From Symbiodinium kawagutii (Eukaryota; Sar; Dinophyceae; Suessiales; Symbiodiniaceae): 64,000 nt of DNA. This document shows positions 32,001 to 43,095 of this stretch, in pieces (within the stretch, counting starts at the first letter, position 1; every line of letters begins with the position of its first letter). The DNA lies in contig VSDK01012623.1 of NCBI GenBank assembly GCA_009767595.1, positions 21,338 to 85,337 of the forward strand, read 5' to 3'. The notes under the pieces are model-generated. The model worked only from the letters and a program-made list of their open reading frames with translations, did not search any database and had not been told where the DNA came from. Position numbers and translations under genes: made by a program.

Positions 32001-34672
32001 GTGTGATCAGTCCGAGTTGTGCGTGAACAATAGTGGTTGAACAACTACCATTGTTGGTGCTTGCCATTTGGCTCATTTTCCCACTAGTAACTATCAACAA
32101 ATGCTTGGTTGACTTGCGCATAGTTTTCATGGGGGTGGTGAGCACCACCAGCCACTAATGTGATGCTTGGAGGGTTGGAAGATGCCAGTGCCATTTCGAC
32201 ATCAGCTGGGCTCCAGGAAGAGTCTCTCAGCATTCTGGCCGTGGCGGTTCCTCAGGGCCCAGAGGCGCGAGACGAGGAATCCTGCTATGGACACATGGTG
32301 GTTTCTCAAGTACCCGGGGTAACCCCAAAATGGCTGGTTTTATGACATTGATGTTAGCTAAAACCTGAGGCAGGTCCATTCGATTTTTTTTCTTGGTTTA
32401 AAGTTGATTTCAACCAGCCGCTGGTTTATCCTTAAGAATGATTGAAAAAGATGATAGCTGGGGGTACCCCAAGCTGACTTGAGAAACGCCCCATCTGAAA
32501 CAGTGCATTCATGGAAGATGTGAACACACCTGACCACACGTGACAGATCTGACTCGCTACTGATGAACGGTAAAAATCTGTCGAGAGCCCCGATCCAAGC
32601 TCTGGAGCTCCGGGGGCGCCAGCCGTCGGCATTTTTTTTTCAGCTTTTTGGGCGTTCCGGCGTTCTGCAGCAAGGACAGCACTGAGAAAGAAAAGACAGA
32701 TGTGTGAGTCACCATGTATGTATTTAAAAATATCGACAAATCTAACTATTTAATGAATTTAATGTATATGTTTAAGTCACTTCTTTCAAAACACACATGC
32801 ACACACACACAGACACACGTATGTATATATATATATGTAAATATATAAATATTTCATGTATAAGCGCTGTGTATGCACATGTCGTTGGATTGAGGTTGAG
32901 ATTGAGGCACATTTCGCTGGAACACTTTCACTTCCGGCTTTGTCGTTTTGCCAGGGCGTGGTGGCGGTGTTTCTGTCCTCCGGGATGTTAGAACTGTGGA
33001 AGGCGGACCCCATTTGCTGGCACTTGGCAAGCTGCATCAAGGCGCGCCACCACCGTGGCGGCTTCGAAATGCTGGGTTCTCAAGGCATTTTGGGGTACCC
33101 CTCATCCGACAGTATTCATTGTTAGTAGTTATCTAACCATTTCTGGGGCTCCCTATGCTGAGAAGCCGCCAAATGGGAAATTCATTGAAATCGCGGAGAA
33201 GCTGCCAAATAGGAAATTCATTGAAATCGCGGAGAGATTAGTGAACCGATGAATGACGCACAGATGATTGTATCCCATCACTTTCTATGGTTTTCCAATC
33301 AAGTCATAGTATCAGCGCACTGTTCTTTGTATGTGAAGGGCTGCTGGTGTCTGATCTTTGCTACGATGCTTGTTCGTGTGAATTCTTATATTCTAAGATG
33401 TAGAGAGCAGGCACTTATTCTACTCAGTCGTTATATCTATAACGTTGATGTTGTGATATCTATTTCTTTGATGTTGGTCGACCACTGTGTTTCTTTTTCC
33501 GCGATTTCTTGCTAAATTCCGAAAAAAAGATATTTCTTTTCTTTTGTTGCCGATTGGCAAACGATCAGTCATGATAAACAATTACTGCTTGGTTATTTTC
33601 ATTGGTTCGTTGTTGTCATGCAACTGCGATATGGAGATGACCAGGATGTTGTCAGACGGTGTCCTCGCTAGGATACATAGCTTCAAACCCGCCAAGGAGA
33701 GATAGGGTTACGAGGCACATGACTTTACATGCAGAGCAAGTTGTGACTGGTCCATCTCCTGCAGACAAATCAAAGCCTGAATTCTGGATCTAGTGGGGCC
33801 CTACAGCCGTCCATACAGTCCATACAGCGCATGTCAAACTTCATCAGTGGGTCCTTGCCTTCCCTCATTCCATGGCACCATCAAACTCAACCAGAAGGTT
33901 TCTTGATGTGGCAGTGGGTTAAAACCCTGTACCCCTGGTTCCCCATCATTAACCATTGTTATCCTTGTAGTTTTGTTGGTTATTAACCCCCATTATCGGC
34001 CGGTTAATATTGACCCAGCTCGCCATATATAGCTGGTATATCCCCTATAGAGTTGCTTGTTGTAATCCCTTTTTATTAGCCATTTACCAGCTAGTTAAGC
34101 ATTGTTGTTGGTTGGTTCAACCACCAACCAGTCTTGATGTTTCTGGATGTTTTCATCGCAAGCCGTTGGCAGGGGCCATTGCCCCGTCTCGGGGCACGAG
34201 ACCTTCAGCGGGAGCGTCGGTTTGTCGAGACAGCTCCCGTTGTGGGTCATGGTGGGTTCTCCGGCGGAGGAGTGGGAAGCACCTATGGCTGGTGACCTCC
34301 TGTGAAGGAGTCGTTGGGGGGTGAGCAGATCTGGAGGTGCTGTGCGGTGCCTGGCCCTTGGAAAAGTTGGGAGAAGCCACCAGTTCATAGGGCTTTTGGG
34401 GATACATCATGGACACCCTCAGATATTATAGGTTCACTGGGAATCCTGAAAGGTTGCGGGAAATCCGGATCCAGATACTCACAGCTCCTCAGTCCAAAGC
34501 TCGTCACAACTTGGGAAATGCCACGCGTCGCCAGGCCCGCTTTACACGCGGCTCTTCGAGTGTATGGGAGGTGCGTCCTGAGGGAGGGTCTCTCAAATCC
34601 CAGCCGCTTGGCTATGTTGGATCACCGACTTTACTAACAGGTTATAGCTGGTCACCTTATGTTGTTCCATAG
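29059..34672 (+). CDS. Unidentified multi-exon gene
   Basis: Exons 29059-29111, 29333-29413 (GC donor), 30169-30277, 31049-31152, 32217-32297, 32644-32701, 32955-33075, 34173-34291 and 34391-34672. Phases agree at every junction except 32297/32644, where an exon is probably missing. Order of segments: KFNVLAAEATAEHYMAA; coiled coil EQRLDQLRCALDETQAA; RKRPFEDAEADAANRLRQLV then DEGWVYYPH; GAPAEAVLSRGHALKALGDL; acidic EESLSILAVAVPQGPEARDE; Cys/Trp-rich MLELWKADPICWHLASCIKA; a basic Trp-rich segment; then GYIMDTLRYYRFTGNPERLR and LGYVGSPTLLTGYSWSPYVV, with a stop TAG at 34670. Exons at 29111, 30277, 31152, 32297 and 33075 end exactly where an element of family B, A, E, A and A begins. No domain family recognised. 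The 5' end is missing. Confidence 0.55.
29105..29218 (+). mobile_element. Family B element starting at an exon edge
   Basis: The exon ends ATGGCGGCT and the intron starts GTGGGTCAAAACCC, the family B left end. The right end is TTGACCCAGCTCGCC followed by ATATATAG. The outer flanks TATATGGCG are also inverted, so the TIR extends into the exon end. Other copies: 30760-30950, 33907-34030, 35206-35312, 35748-35872, 37326-37446, 40036-40157, 41551-41663, 53826-53945, 57176-57293 and 61139-61262. Confidence 0.8.
30278..30383 (+). mobile_element. Family A element starting exactly at a donor site
   Basis: The coding frame ends VYYPH; the next bases GTGGTTTCTCAAAATAGGGG are the element end and the intron start. 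The right end is ATTTTGAGAAACCACC. CACATGG occurs on both sides. Confidence 0.85.
31393..31896 (+). CDS. AT-rich 167-codon open frame, unidentified
   Basis: Open from 31393 to the TAA at 31894-31896, with no clear ATG near the start (a TTG lies at 31444). It reads LDPSIRHVTYVEYTSDAAVL, then a basic middle (PKYPQTHKKPCTSLSRLGFA) and a basic end (RDLSPRSRYNAVSRFRRHYT). The base composition is more AT-rich than neighbouring exons and there are no splice sites. It sits in an intron of the gene 29059-34672. A perfect hairpin lies at 31833-31857. A minus frame (31597-31923) is also open. It may be an inserted foreign or organelle-derived piece; nothing identifies it. Confidence 0.3.
   Translation, partial: GISYFELCINFGLVAQRLLPIPLDPSIRHVTYVEYTSDAAVLLPAKTRSANNNQVLAMEKVTRQMSIFLKIDLIPKYPQTHKKPCTSLSRLGFATKVAGIPKRPILPLQQQTMNIVQNYLGDISGKQSLDKPLRIPYVTPLVPCPCIRDLSPRSRYNAVSRFRRHYT
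31833..31857. other. Perfect 10-bp stem, 5-base loop hairpin
   Basis: ACGAGACCTT and AAGGTCTCGT separated by TCTCC. Within the AT-rich open frame. Role unknown. Confidence 0.85.
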
Positions 34673-35069
34673 GTGTATCTCAAAATAGGTGACCCCCAAA
34701 ATGGATGGTTTATGATGGTTTATTTGAACAGGCTATGCCAGGTTCCTGGTCGATTGGTATAGCTTATGTAGCTTGCTGATCGGTTGGCTATGGGGGGTTA
34801 ACCATCACTTTAGCCAACCCGTTAGCCAACCATGAATCAATTTTTAACTAGCTTAGCTCATCAACTTAGCTTATCAACTAACCATGAATCAGCTTTTAAT
34901 TTCTAATCAATGATCAGCACTTAGCTTTTCAACTCACTTTGAATCAACTAAAGTCAATAAGCTTAGCTTAACCTTTCATTATAATATCTGTTAATCAATG
35001 ATCAGCTTAGCTTAGTGAAAAATCCCCACCCTTCACAGCTGCGTTGTGTTGCCACCTCCACGTCTGCAG
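34673..35069. other. Spacer with element fragments
   Basis: A family A left end begins right after the stop codon at 34672 (GTGTATCTCAAAATAGGTG). The rest is AGCTTAGCT/ATCAAC short repeats. No gene seen. Confidence 0.6.
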
Positions 35070-35689
35070 GCGCTTTGCAGCTTCTGGGCGTTTTGCAGGG
35101 CCCAGCTCAGGCAAGGACCGCGCAGCCCAGGGTCGGCTCGCTGCACATGATCCGCAAGCGGGCGTCGCCATGGCCCGGTTGACCATGATGATGGATGGTG
35201 ATTGATGGCAAATGGCTATGGGTCAATATCCATTAACCAAATAGTGGGGGATTTCCAACAACAATAATAGGGATAACAATGGTTAATAGAAGGGGAACCA
35301 GGGGTACGGGGATTGATGGCAAATCCCTACCCTTCCAGTTACCATGAAATAGTAGGTAACCAACCCCAAACAACGAGCTGGTAGAAACCAGCTGGTTACC
35401 TATGATAATGGTAACTGGAAGCCAAGGGAATGATGTCGAACATCATGAATCAACTGATCAACTCACCATCATTCACTACCAACTGATCAACGAACCATTT
35501 ACCCATTCATTCGAATCAACTGATCCACTAACCATTGACCATATTAACCATCATTCGCATTCATTAACATTCGCCGGTGTACCAAGCGCCCCGCAGGAAG
35601 TGCTTGCTGGGCCAGCGCTGCTGTCGCCCAACGGTCTCGCAGTGGGCCTGAACGAAGTGCATGTGCTGTGCTGGACAGGCACCGGCTGA
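35070..35689 (+). CDS. Two exon candidates, unidentified
   Basis: Segment 35070-35177 follows CGTCTGCAG and reads ALQLLGVLQGPAQARTAQPR then VGSLHMIRKRASPWP, with a CCCG|GTTGACC donor. Segment ~35586-35689 reads EVLAGPALLSPNGLAVGLNE then VHVLCWTGTG to a TGA. The phase of the best frame in the second does not match the first, so a different acceptor or an extra exon is needed. Confidence 0.35.
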
Positions 35690-38556
35690 TGCGAAGGGTT
35701 GGTGGTTTGATCAGTCGATGGCAATCAATGGGACAACCAGTTGGTGATTTGGCCATGGGTCAAGCAGTTAACTCCAACCAACTAATGGGGGATTTCCACC
35801 AACAAAACTATAGGGAATACAATGGCTAATGATAGGGGAATCAAGGGTACGGGGTTTTGACCCACAGGTCAGTTGGTCAATGAAAAATGAGGTATTAAGA
35901 CCAGGAGGCATCAACCAGACCTTTAAATCACAATGCCAACCCCATCTGGCTGGTGCTTGGGAGTGAGCGAGGCGAGCCAGGGGTACCTGCCCTGGTCCTT
36001 TTGAAGCGGGTTGGAGCTACCAGGAGTGCCCTATCCAAATGGTCGGATAATAAACCTTGGTGGATCAATAAAACATGGGGGGGGGCAAGACCAAGTAGTA
36101 TCAATCAGGGGTTTAGTGTTATCCCGGTTTCTTTGCGCTTGGGGGTATCCCTTAAAAGCCTGGCAATTAAAACCCCTGGTTGCTTAATAGACTCCTGGTT
36201 GATTTTCATAGGGTCCCCCAAGTTAGCCGGCTGGTTTCCGTTTGAAATGGTACCCCCCCCAAATTAATAAACCAAACCATGTCCAGAATTTAGCTGGCTA
36301 AAAAGAATGTCCAACCTACCTGGGCGCACCAGACCCATATAATAGACCTATGGTTTTCGACTCCGGGGCTAGCAGTATCGATTTTGCTTCTGAGTGCTAA
36401 TTTGACCGAATAGTTTGAGCGGAGCTTTTGGGACGACAAGCAGCAGTCATCCAAAGTTGTAAAATGGCATTAGGTAAATTTAGGTAATCCCAATATGATC
36501 AAAAAGGGAAACACATGGACAAATTAATATACACAAATTCATATACATCAAACAATCCGATCATCAACCAATCATATTTTTGCAATAATCCTTTGTTTGT
36601 ATAACGGCTTGATGGTGTGATTCCAAGAATGATCCAACAATCGACGAATCAAATTGAAAAAAACACCTGAAACCACTACTAACCATAGTTAATCCTAAAA
36701 GAACCCGAGGTTTTCCCATGTTTTCCCTATGATTAACCATCATTAACCATCAAGATCCCCATTTTTTGGTTCGATCCCCTGTGCCAGGTGAAGCCTTGGA
36801 GATTGTGTCCAGTTCGAGTGCATCTCTGAGGCCGCGCTCCGAATGATGATCTGGCTGGTGGTTTTACTAGGTTACTAGGGTTAATAATAAGGATTAATAA
36901 GCAGCAATGGTGGTTAAACAACTAGCTGGTTGATGGTTTTACTATAGGATAATCATGGTTAAACAACTAGCTAGTAATGGTTAATAGTAGTAGGGTGGAT
37001 GATAACCAAATATAATTGGTGATTTTGGTTGGTGGTTTTACTAGCTTGGTTGGTATTTGTTAATCATGGTGAATAATAGGGGATGATCACCAACAATAGT
37101 ATGGTTCAACAACTAGCTGGTTGGTGTTTTTGATTGACATTTTTGTGATTAGAGTGGTTAGTAATAGAGGATAATGACCAACAATAGTGGTTGAACAACT
37201 ACCATTGTTGGTGCTTTGATTGACATTTTTATTTTCCCTAGTAATTATTAACAATTGGTTGGTTGACCACTATTTTTCATCGGGATTCAAACCACCAACC
37301 AGCGATTGATTTGATGGTTAATAAATGGCTATAGGTCAAGCAGTTAACCAACCAATTTCATGGGGGATTATAGCCAACAATGATAGGGAAAACAATGGTG
37401 AATGATAGGGGGACCAGGGGTACAGGGTTTTGACCCACAGCCATTTGATGGTAAATGGGAATAGGTTTGGTAGGATTGATAGCCATGGGGTATCGTCAAT
37501 GGTTCATAGGTACGGTTAATGGTTACAGGGGTGAACTACCCAACTTATAGCTGCCAGGGGGCCGCCTTGTAGGTGTGGTAGGATGAATAGCTGGATGGTT
37601 TTTTTGAACATGTTTTATTTTCCCGAGTAATCATTAACTACTGCTTGGTTGACCAGTAGGAATACAAGGTGGGCCCCCAACCACTTCGAGCTGTTGGTCT
37701 ATAAGACCTTAGCTGGGGTGATTTCTACCAGCTATGGGGGTTATAACCCAAGTTATAACTGCCAGGGGTCCACCTTGTAGGATTCATAGCCATGGGGTAT
37801 GGTCAGCGGTTCATCGGTCTGGTTAATGGTTACTGATTGATGGTCAACAGGCTAGCTAGTGGTTCAAGACATCTTTTATTTTCTCCATTATTTGATAGGG
37901 TTGGTTGACAAATATTTTTCATAGGGGTTGAAACCACCAACCAGCAGGTATGGTAAATGATCAGCGGGAAATGGCTCATGGTAAAGGATGGTTTGGTATG
38001 GTTTTGATGATGGTTTATGATGATTTAGACTTGCAAATTGGCTGATAGTGGCTGACTGTCCCCCAATGCCAGATCTTTTTAAGTGGACAAGCACCACTGT
38101 TGATGACATGATGGTGCAGAACCATGGTTGATGATGGCTTGAGCAGGAAACGCACACGTTTTTATGGGTACGTTACCGGCTGGTGACATGCGTTCATTGC
38201 AAGCTTTGTCCTGCTACACCGGGCCTAGACTTGCTCCAATGGTGCGGCGTGAAATTTGCACTCATCATGGATGGAGCAACTACACTCAACATGTGCATGG
38301 TTGCACTTTGCTTCTGGAGTAGGTGTTTTTTTAGACCCCAGCGCTTACGTTAAGTTGAGCTGGTGTGTAGCTTCGCATTTTTTCTTTGTTTGAAACAATT
38401 GTCAGAAATAGCTCCATCATCGCCAATGATTCAAGGCATACATCAACCCCACATCAATCATGATTCGCCATGGTCATCCATCATTGCACATCATTAACCA
38501 CCACCATCTACGATCAAACCCGGTGAACTTCCGGACTCGCGGGCGCCCGCGGATAG
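35690..38556. other. Long element-packed region
   Basis: Families B (35748-35872, 37326-37446), F (35948-36045), A-like (36046-36270), C/E composites (36850-37303), D (37663-37779) and C (37848-37943) lie almost end to end. Exon candidate: 36787-36864, reading LGDCVQFECISEAALRMMIW with donor CTG|GTGGTTTT at an E end. Otherwise no gene. Confidence 0.65.
37663..37779. mobile_element. Family D element, second intact copy
   Basis: TACAAGGTGGGCCCCC at left, GGGGTCCACCTTGTAG at right. The interior lines up along its whole length with the copy at 23745. A good pair for estimating divergence. Confidence 0.85.
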
Positions 38557-40691
38557 GTATGGCCTGTGTCCGCTGCCTCCTTTGGGAGAAGAGCCCAGGC
38601 AGTGGCGCATGCTACTGCATTGCCACGAAGGCAGCGCAGCACCGTTGTTTGATGTGCCATGGTTATAGGGGGTATAAAGCTACCTAAAGGGTTGGTGACC
38701 ATGGTTATAACCCTAGCTGCATATCCAAGTATTGGATTCGATTGGGTTCTATTGGATTCCGGGTTTATTTTCCATATTGTACGCTCATCAGATCAGGGAT
38801 ACAAGAAGTCTTGCCAGAAGCCGCTGAAACCAGCCCATAAAGCAGCAGCTGGCTGTCATCCAGCCGTACTGCTTATTTGCGTACGTGAGCATGCAGATAT
38901 GACCACATAAATATGCAAAACACACATGCTGTCTATACATGGGATTTGTTCGCACGCATCGACACACACACACACATACTTCTGCATACGTGTTTTTGTC
39001 CCTCTATCGATCCATATGCACATGTATATCTGTCCAATTAGATGCATATCTCCTATACCTTCTATTCCTTCTATTATCTTCTATATCTCAATGTCTATCT
39101 CTATATCCCTACCGATACCTGATATATCTTCTACATCTCTATGTCTATCCACGCATCTGCATCTCTGTCTTTCCCCGTGCTTCACCGGTGAATCGGCCAG
39201 CAGCTCTACTACCGAGGCCGTTTGCTACGCCTCTGCAACGGTGTGGGCGATTGCTTGGCCTCGGTGCAGTTGACAGCGGCCCACGTAGTGGTGCCACCGC
39301 AGGAGCGCCACAACCTGTGGAAGCCAAGCACGGGTCCAGCGGCTGGGGGTGGCTGTGGTTGGTTGGTTGGAGTGATTGGGTTGGGATGTGTTGGGATTGA
39401 TTAGGCATAGGTATCTCCTAGAGAGACATAGAGGGACCCTGTGCGTTGCATGGCGTTGTGTAGGTTGAGCCTGTTTTCGTGTTGAAAAACGCTGAGTCCG
39501 ATAAGTGTGAGGTGTAGCCAGTTTGTAGAGCTCTCTGAATATCATTCTTGAAGTTCTCTGGCGAAAGTTGCAATGCAAAATCGGAAATTCCATGTTATCA
39601 ATCCATCTCAGTCAACTAGTCTCCAGCAATTCATTCTATAGAATGCCACTGTCATGGGTTGCCAATCTATCTTTGACTACGCAACCACTTCACGCGACGA
39701 GAGATACTTCCAATATTTCTTCCTACCATCATTTTTGACCACTGGAACCTATCACTGAGAGTTCTTCATAATTGATAAGCATTAAATTGTTGAATTGATC
39801 ATAGTTGGTTAACAATCTTTGACTAGCACACCATCAAGAATGATTATTACTTTTCATTAATCTTCATTCAATCTGTTGGTGGTTTTTCAGAATTCGGGAC
39901 CCCCCAAGTCATCCAAAAAAACATTTGTAGTAGTAAACCTACCGTTTGAGCATATGTTAGTACAAACGGGCTAATTTGACAACCAAAACAGCGTAATTTG
40001 GTGAATTTGGTGTGCCGATACTCCCTGTTTGTTCCTAAATGGCAGTGGGTCAGTTCACCCCGTACCACTGGTTCCGCTACCATTTACAGTGTTTTCCTTA
40101 CTATTGGTTGGTTATTATCCCCCATGAAATTGGTCGATTAATATTGGCCCATAGCCATATTTCCCTTTTTATTGGAGATTAACCAGCTAATAAACCATTG
40201 GTTGATAGGTTAACTGCTTGACCCATACCCAAATTGAAGAAGCCAACATTTATCAACCAATTGGTATATCCCCTACTGTTGCTTGTTATCCCGTGGTTAA
40301 TAAGCATGGTTAACCATCATTAATTATATATATATATATTGAGCATGGATGATAATAAACATTAATTGTCAACCATCCATTTATTGATGGTGGTTAACCA
40401 TTAAACGTTAAACATCAATTCCATTTAACGACTGTTGTTAATTGATCATTGACATATCCATATATATCCCATTATACAACCATATATCCCATGATAATTG
40501 GTACATCAACCCCATGTACCCCATTATACACCATCAGTTATAAGCATGGTAAACCATCCATTGATGGGAATAAATTCCACCATTTTTACCAACCGGCTCC
40601 CGCCTGGCAGGATCCGAACCCACAGTGCCCGGGCTCCTTTGTGCTGCTAATTGCTGGGCCCACGGATTGGACCTTGCAGCTTGAGCTTTGA
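38557..40691 (+). CDS. Cys/His-rich multi-exon gene end, unidentified
   Basis: Exons 38557-38661, 38792-38880, 39201-39357 and ~40611-40684 (or 40691) join in phase. The first two give a Cys-rich stretch (MACVRCLLWEKSPGSGACYC, then HRCLMCHDQGYKKSC), spaced like a zinc-binding module. The third reads QLYYRGRLLRLCNGVGDCLA, then VQLTAAHVVVPPQERHNLW. The LYYRGRL...GVG...PP pattern resembles the second domain of MORC-type GHKL ATPases, but TAAHV is also seen at the catalytic His of trypsin-like proteases; neither is secure. The last exon ends at TGA in either of two frames: phase supports GLLCAANCWAHGLDLAA, composition supports CPGSFVLLIAGPTDWTLQLE. The donor at 38662 starts a family E end (GTTATAGGGG). 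Confidence 0.45.
39360..40590. other. Intron/spacer, AT-rich
   Basis: Contains a family A left half (39875-39950), family B (40036-40157) and further B fragments to 40235. If the 39357/40611 junction is right, this is one 1.25-kb intron. Confidence 0.5.
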
Positions 40692-41349
40692 TGCGTTGGA
40701 GGGGTAGATCCCATGGGGAGGGGGTGCTGCTGTAACACTGGTGACTGGTCTAATATGATCTAACTCTGGTTGTGGTAACTAACCATGGTTATTGATTGGG
40801 ATGACCATCCAATCAACAACCATCCATCCCGATGATGGATGATGTTGAGCGCTCGATTTTTTCAGAAGGCTTTTTCCCCGTCTCTGTCTTGTGCTTTATT
40901 TGCGTTAACGCACGCACATGGACACACACACACACAGACAAGCAAATACAACGCATGCATAGAAGCACATAGAAACACATACATACAGATACATATACAT
41001 ACCACGTCCATGATCATCCATGTAAATCTTCAAAATCATGGTTTGACAATGAGGGCCACTTGACCGGCAGCAATATATCATGCTGTCGGGAGCTTTCAGC
41101 CACCAAGACTAAGCTAGTTGATCTCGGCTTCTACTGTGTAGGATTGCAAGTATCAACAGGCCCAATCCAACCGATAGATTGTTGATTGCCTTTTGCCACC
41201 AGTAGGCATCAAGCATCAAGAATCATCCACCATGTCCTAACTATGATTTACCATCATTTTACCCATCACTGAGCATCATCAACCCACAGGTAACCATCCA
41301 ACGAATCATCCAACCATCCAACTGATCAAGGTGCAGATCTCCATGGCAG

Positions 41350-41983
41350 GTGGACCCCCCGGGGGCCAGCCATCCACCATGGCCTTCCAAGGCATTGCGC
41401 TTCGGATCAGCTGAAGCTGCAGGGCTTGGGACCGCTGTGTCCAGCAGAGGGCCCTGTGGAGGTCTCCGCCGTTTCGGAAGGTGCCCCCGGCTCCTGTTCC
41501 ACCGCAAGGATCACAGCCCCAGGCCGCGCCACAAGGCTACAGGCCAGCTAGTTGTGGGTCAAGCAGTTAACCAACCAATAGTGGGGAATAGGAACCAACA
41601 AACTATAGGGAAACCAATGGTTGATGATGGGGAACCAGGGGGACTAAGGGTTTTGACCCACAGCCAGCTGGTGGAAGCAAATGTAGTAGTTCATCAGCTT
41701 TAGTCAGCCGATCTTTGGATCACTTGGCGATGGGAACCGGCGGTAAATCGAACTGGCAGTTCCGAGTTCCGACTTGCTGTTGTGCCGTGACAGCTCGTAA
41801 GTGGTGAATGATGGTCATGATTCGTGGTGGTTACCAGAGAAGGTGAGATATTCTTGTGGTACCAGGCATTGGTGATTCATCCCTAGTGGTAGAAAGGAGG
41901 ATGGTCAAAATGCTTCAGGTCGCATGGCTTGGAACTCGATGCTTTTTCGAAGCCAGGAGCATTCAGTGAATGGTGGGATGATG

Positions 41984-42056
<73 letters not shown>

Positions 42057-42639
42057 CGATGACGATGACGATGAGGAGGACGAGGACGACTACGATGATG
42101 ATATTCGATGGGTGTGCCATGTGTGTGGCTTCTTGCAGGTTCAGTGGCCTTTGAATCGCATGGAAGCCTCTGGCTGCTGGATTGGCAGGGGCGTGAGCTG
42201 CATGCGCTACCGTGGCTTGGAGACTTTCAGTCACGACAGTGGGTCATGGCGTTTCTCAAGTCAGTTTGGGGTACCCCCCAAATCACCTACAAATCCTATA
42301 AGGTGCACCCCCAACCCCTTATCAGTTGGTTTATAAGTACCCGAGCTGGGGCTAACTACCAGTCTAAAACTGTGACTCCAACCATTTGTTTTGGGTTCCC
42401 TATTTCAAGAAACCCTGATGTGGACATGGATTGATCGCGACCAAGTACGATCACTTTTTTCACCTTCACTGGCCATGATTGATCAGTACTTTCATAGTGG
42501 GGTGCCCATGGTGCACTGGCACTCCAACAGAGTCATTTGCAAAGCCATCAGCTGGGGGACAACCATGGACAAATCAAGAGACAACCAGTGCGAACGATGT
42601 CTTCAGAGGATTGGCGCTGAGAATGCTGAGGATCAATAG
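41350..42639 (+). CDS. Unidentified gene, last three exons
   Basis: Exons 41350-41553, 42139-42250 and 42410-42639 join in phase. Exon 1 follows CATGGCAG and is basic and Gly/Ser/Arg-rich. Exon 2 follows CTTCTTGCAG and reads VQWPLNRMEASGCWIGRGVS. Exon 3 reads WTWIDRDQVRSLFSPSLAMI, PMVHWHSNRVICKAISWGTT and CERCLQRIGAENAEDQ to a TAG. The donor of exon 1 is the family B end GTGGGTCAAG; the donor of exon 2 is the family A end GTTTCTCAAG. An alternative frame in exon 2 (SVAFESHGSLWLLDWQGREL) is very protein-like but does not fit the splice phase. No family recognised. Confidence 0.5.
41551..41663 (+). mobile_element. Family B element at a donor site
   Basis: Starts at the exon edge as GTGGGTCAAGCAGTTAACC and ends GGGTTTTGACCCACAG. 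The bases outside are GCCAGCTAGT and GCCAGCTGGT, either a 10-bp target duplication with one change or an extension of the inverted ends through a CAGCTG palindrome. Confidence 0.85.
41977..42095. repeat. (GAT)n microsatellite
   Basis: About 36 GAT units with GAC and GAG variants towards the end, in the intron before exon 42139. Gives poly-Asp and poly-Met (+) and poly-Ile (-) frames. Confidence 0.98.
42251..42415. mobile_element. Family A element with a nested family D element
   Basis: Outer ends GTTTCTCAAGTCAG... and ...CCCTATTTCAAGAAACC are family A. The A core is interrupted after AATCACCTACAAATCC by TAAGGTGCACCCCCAACC...TATAAGTACCCGAGCTGGGG, a family D block, and resumes at CCAACCATTTGTTTTGGG. 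The whole 159-bp intron 42251-42409 is thus an A with D inside. Confidence 0.7.
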
Positions 42640-43095
42640 TAACACTGAACATGATGACGCATATTAATCAATAGAAATAACGAATTCATCGAGAATTGAT
42701 AATTGCTAGTATTTGGGATGGCGATGGAGAGAGAGTGTATAACCATTAATGATTTATTGCTAGTAAGCTGCTAGTAAGCATTACCTAATCATTAAGAATC
42801 AATCATGCATCAATATCACCAGGGATCGCTCGTAATTACTATCCATCAATAACACTGATTATAATCATCATTATTACTGCTACTATTGATCGATATTAAT
42901 CAGGTACCCCCTACCAGCGAGCTTCATTAACCTGATGCATTAGGTACCGGTGATTCATCAATGACTAATCTTTAAGAGCATCAATATCACTAGCGATTGC
43001 TAATAATTACCAATCCATAGCAACAGCAATGATTATCATCATCAATGATGCATCACGAACGTACTCCCTTCCAATCCTTCCAGCGAGCTTGCAAG

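Noticed and set aside
33249..33705. Two hydrophobic plus ORFs
   Set aside because: T-rich intron-like DNA with codon use unlike the exons; no splice support.
39145..39593. Minus ORFs over the exon 39201-39357
   Set aside because: Pro/Thr/Arg-biased shadows of a phase-linked plus exon.
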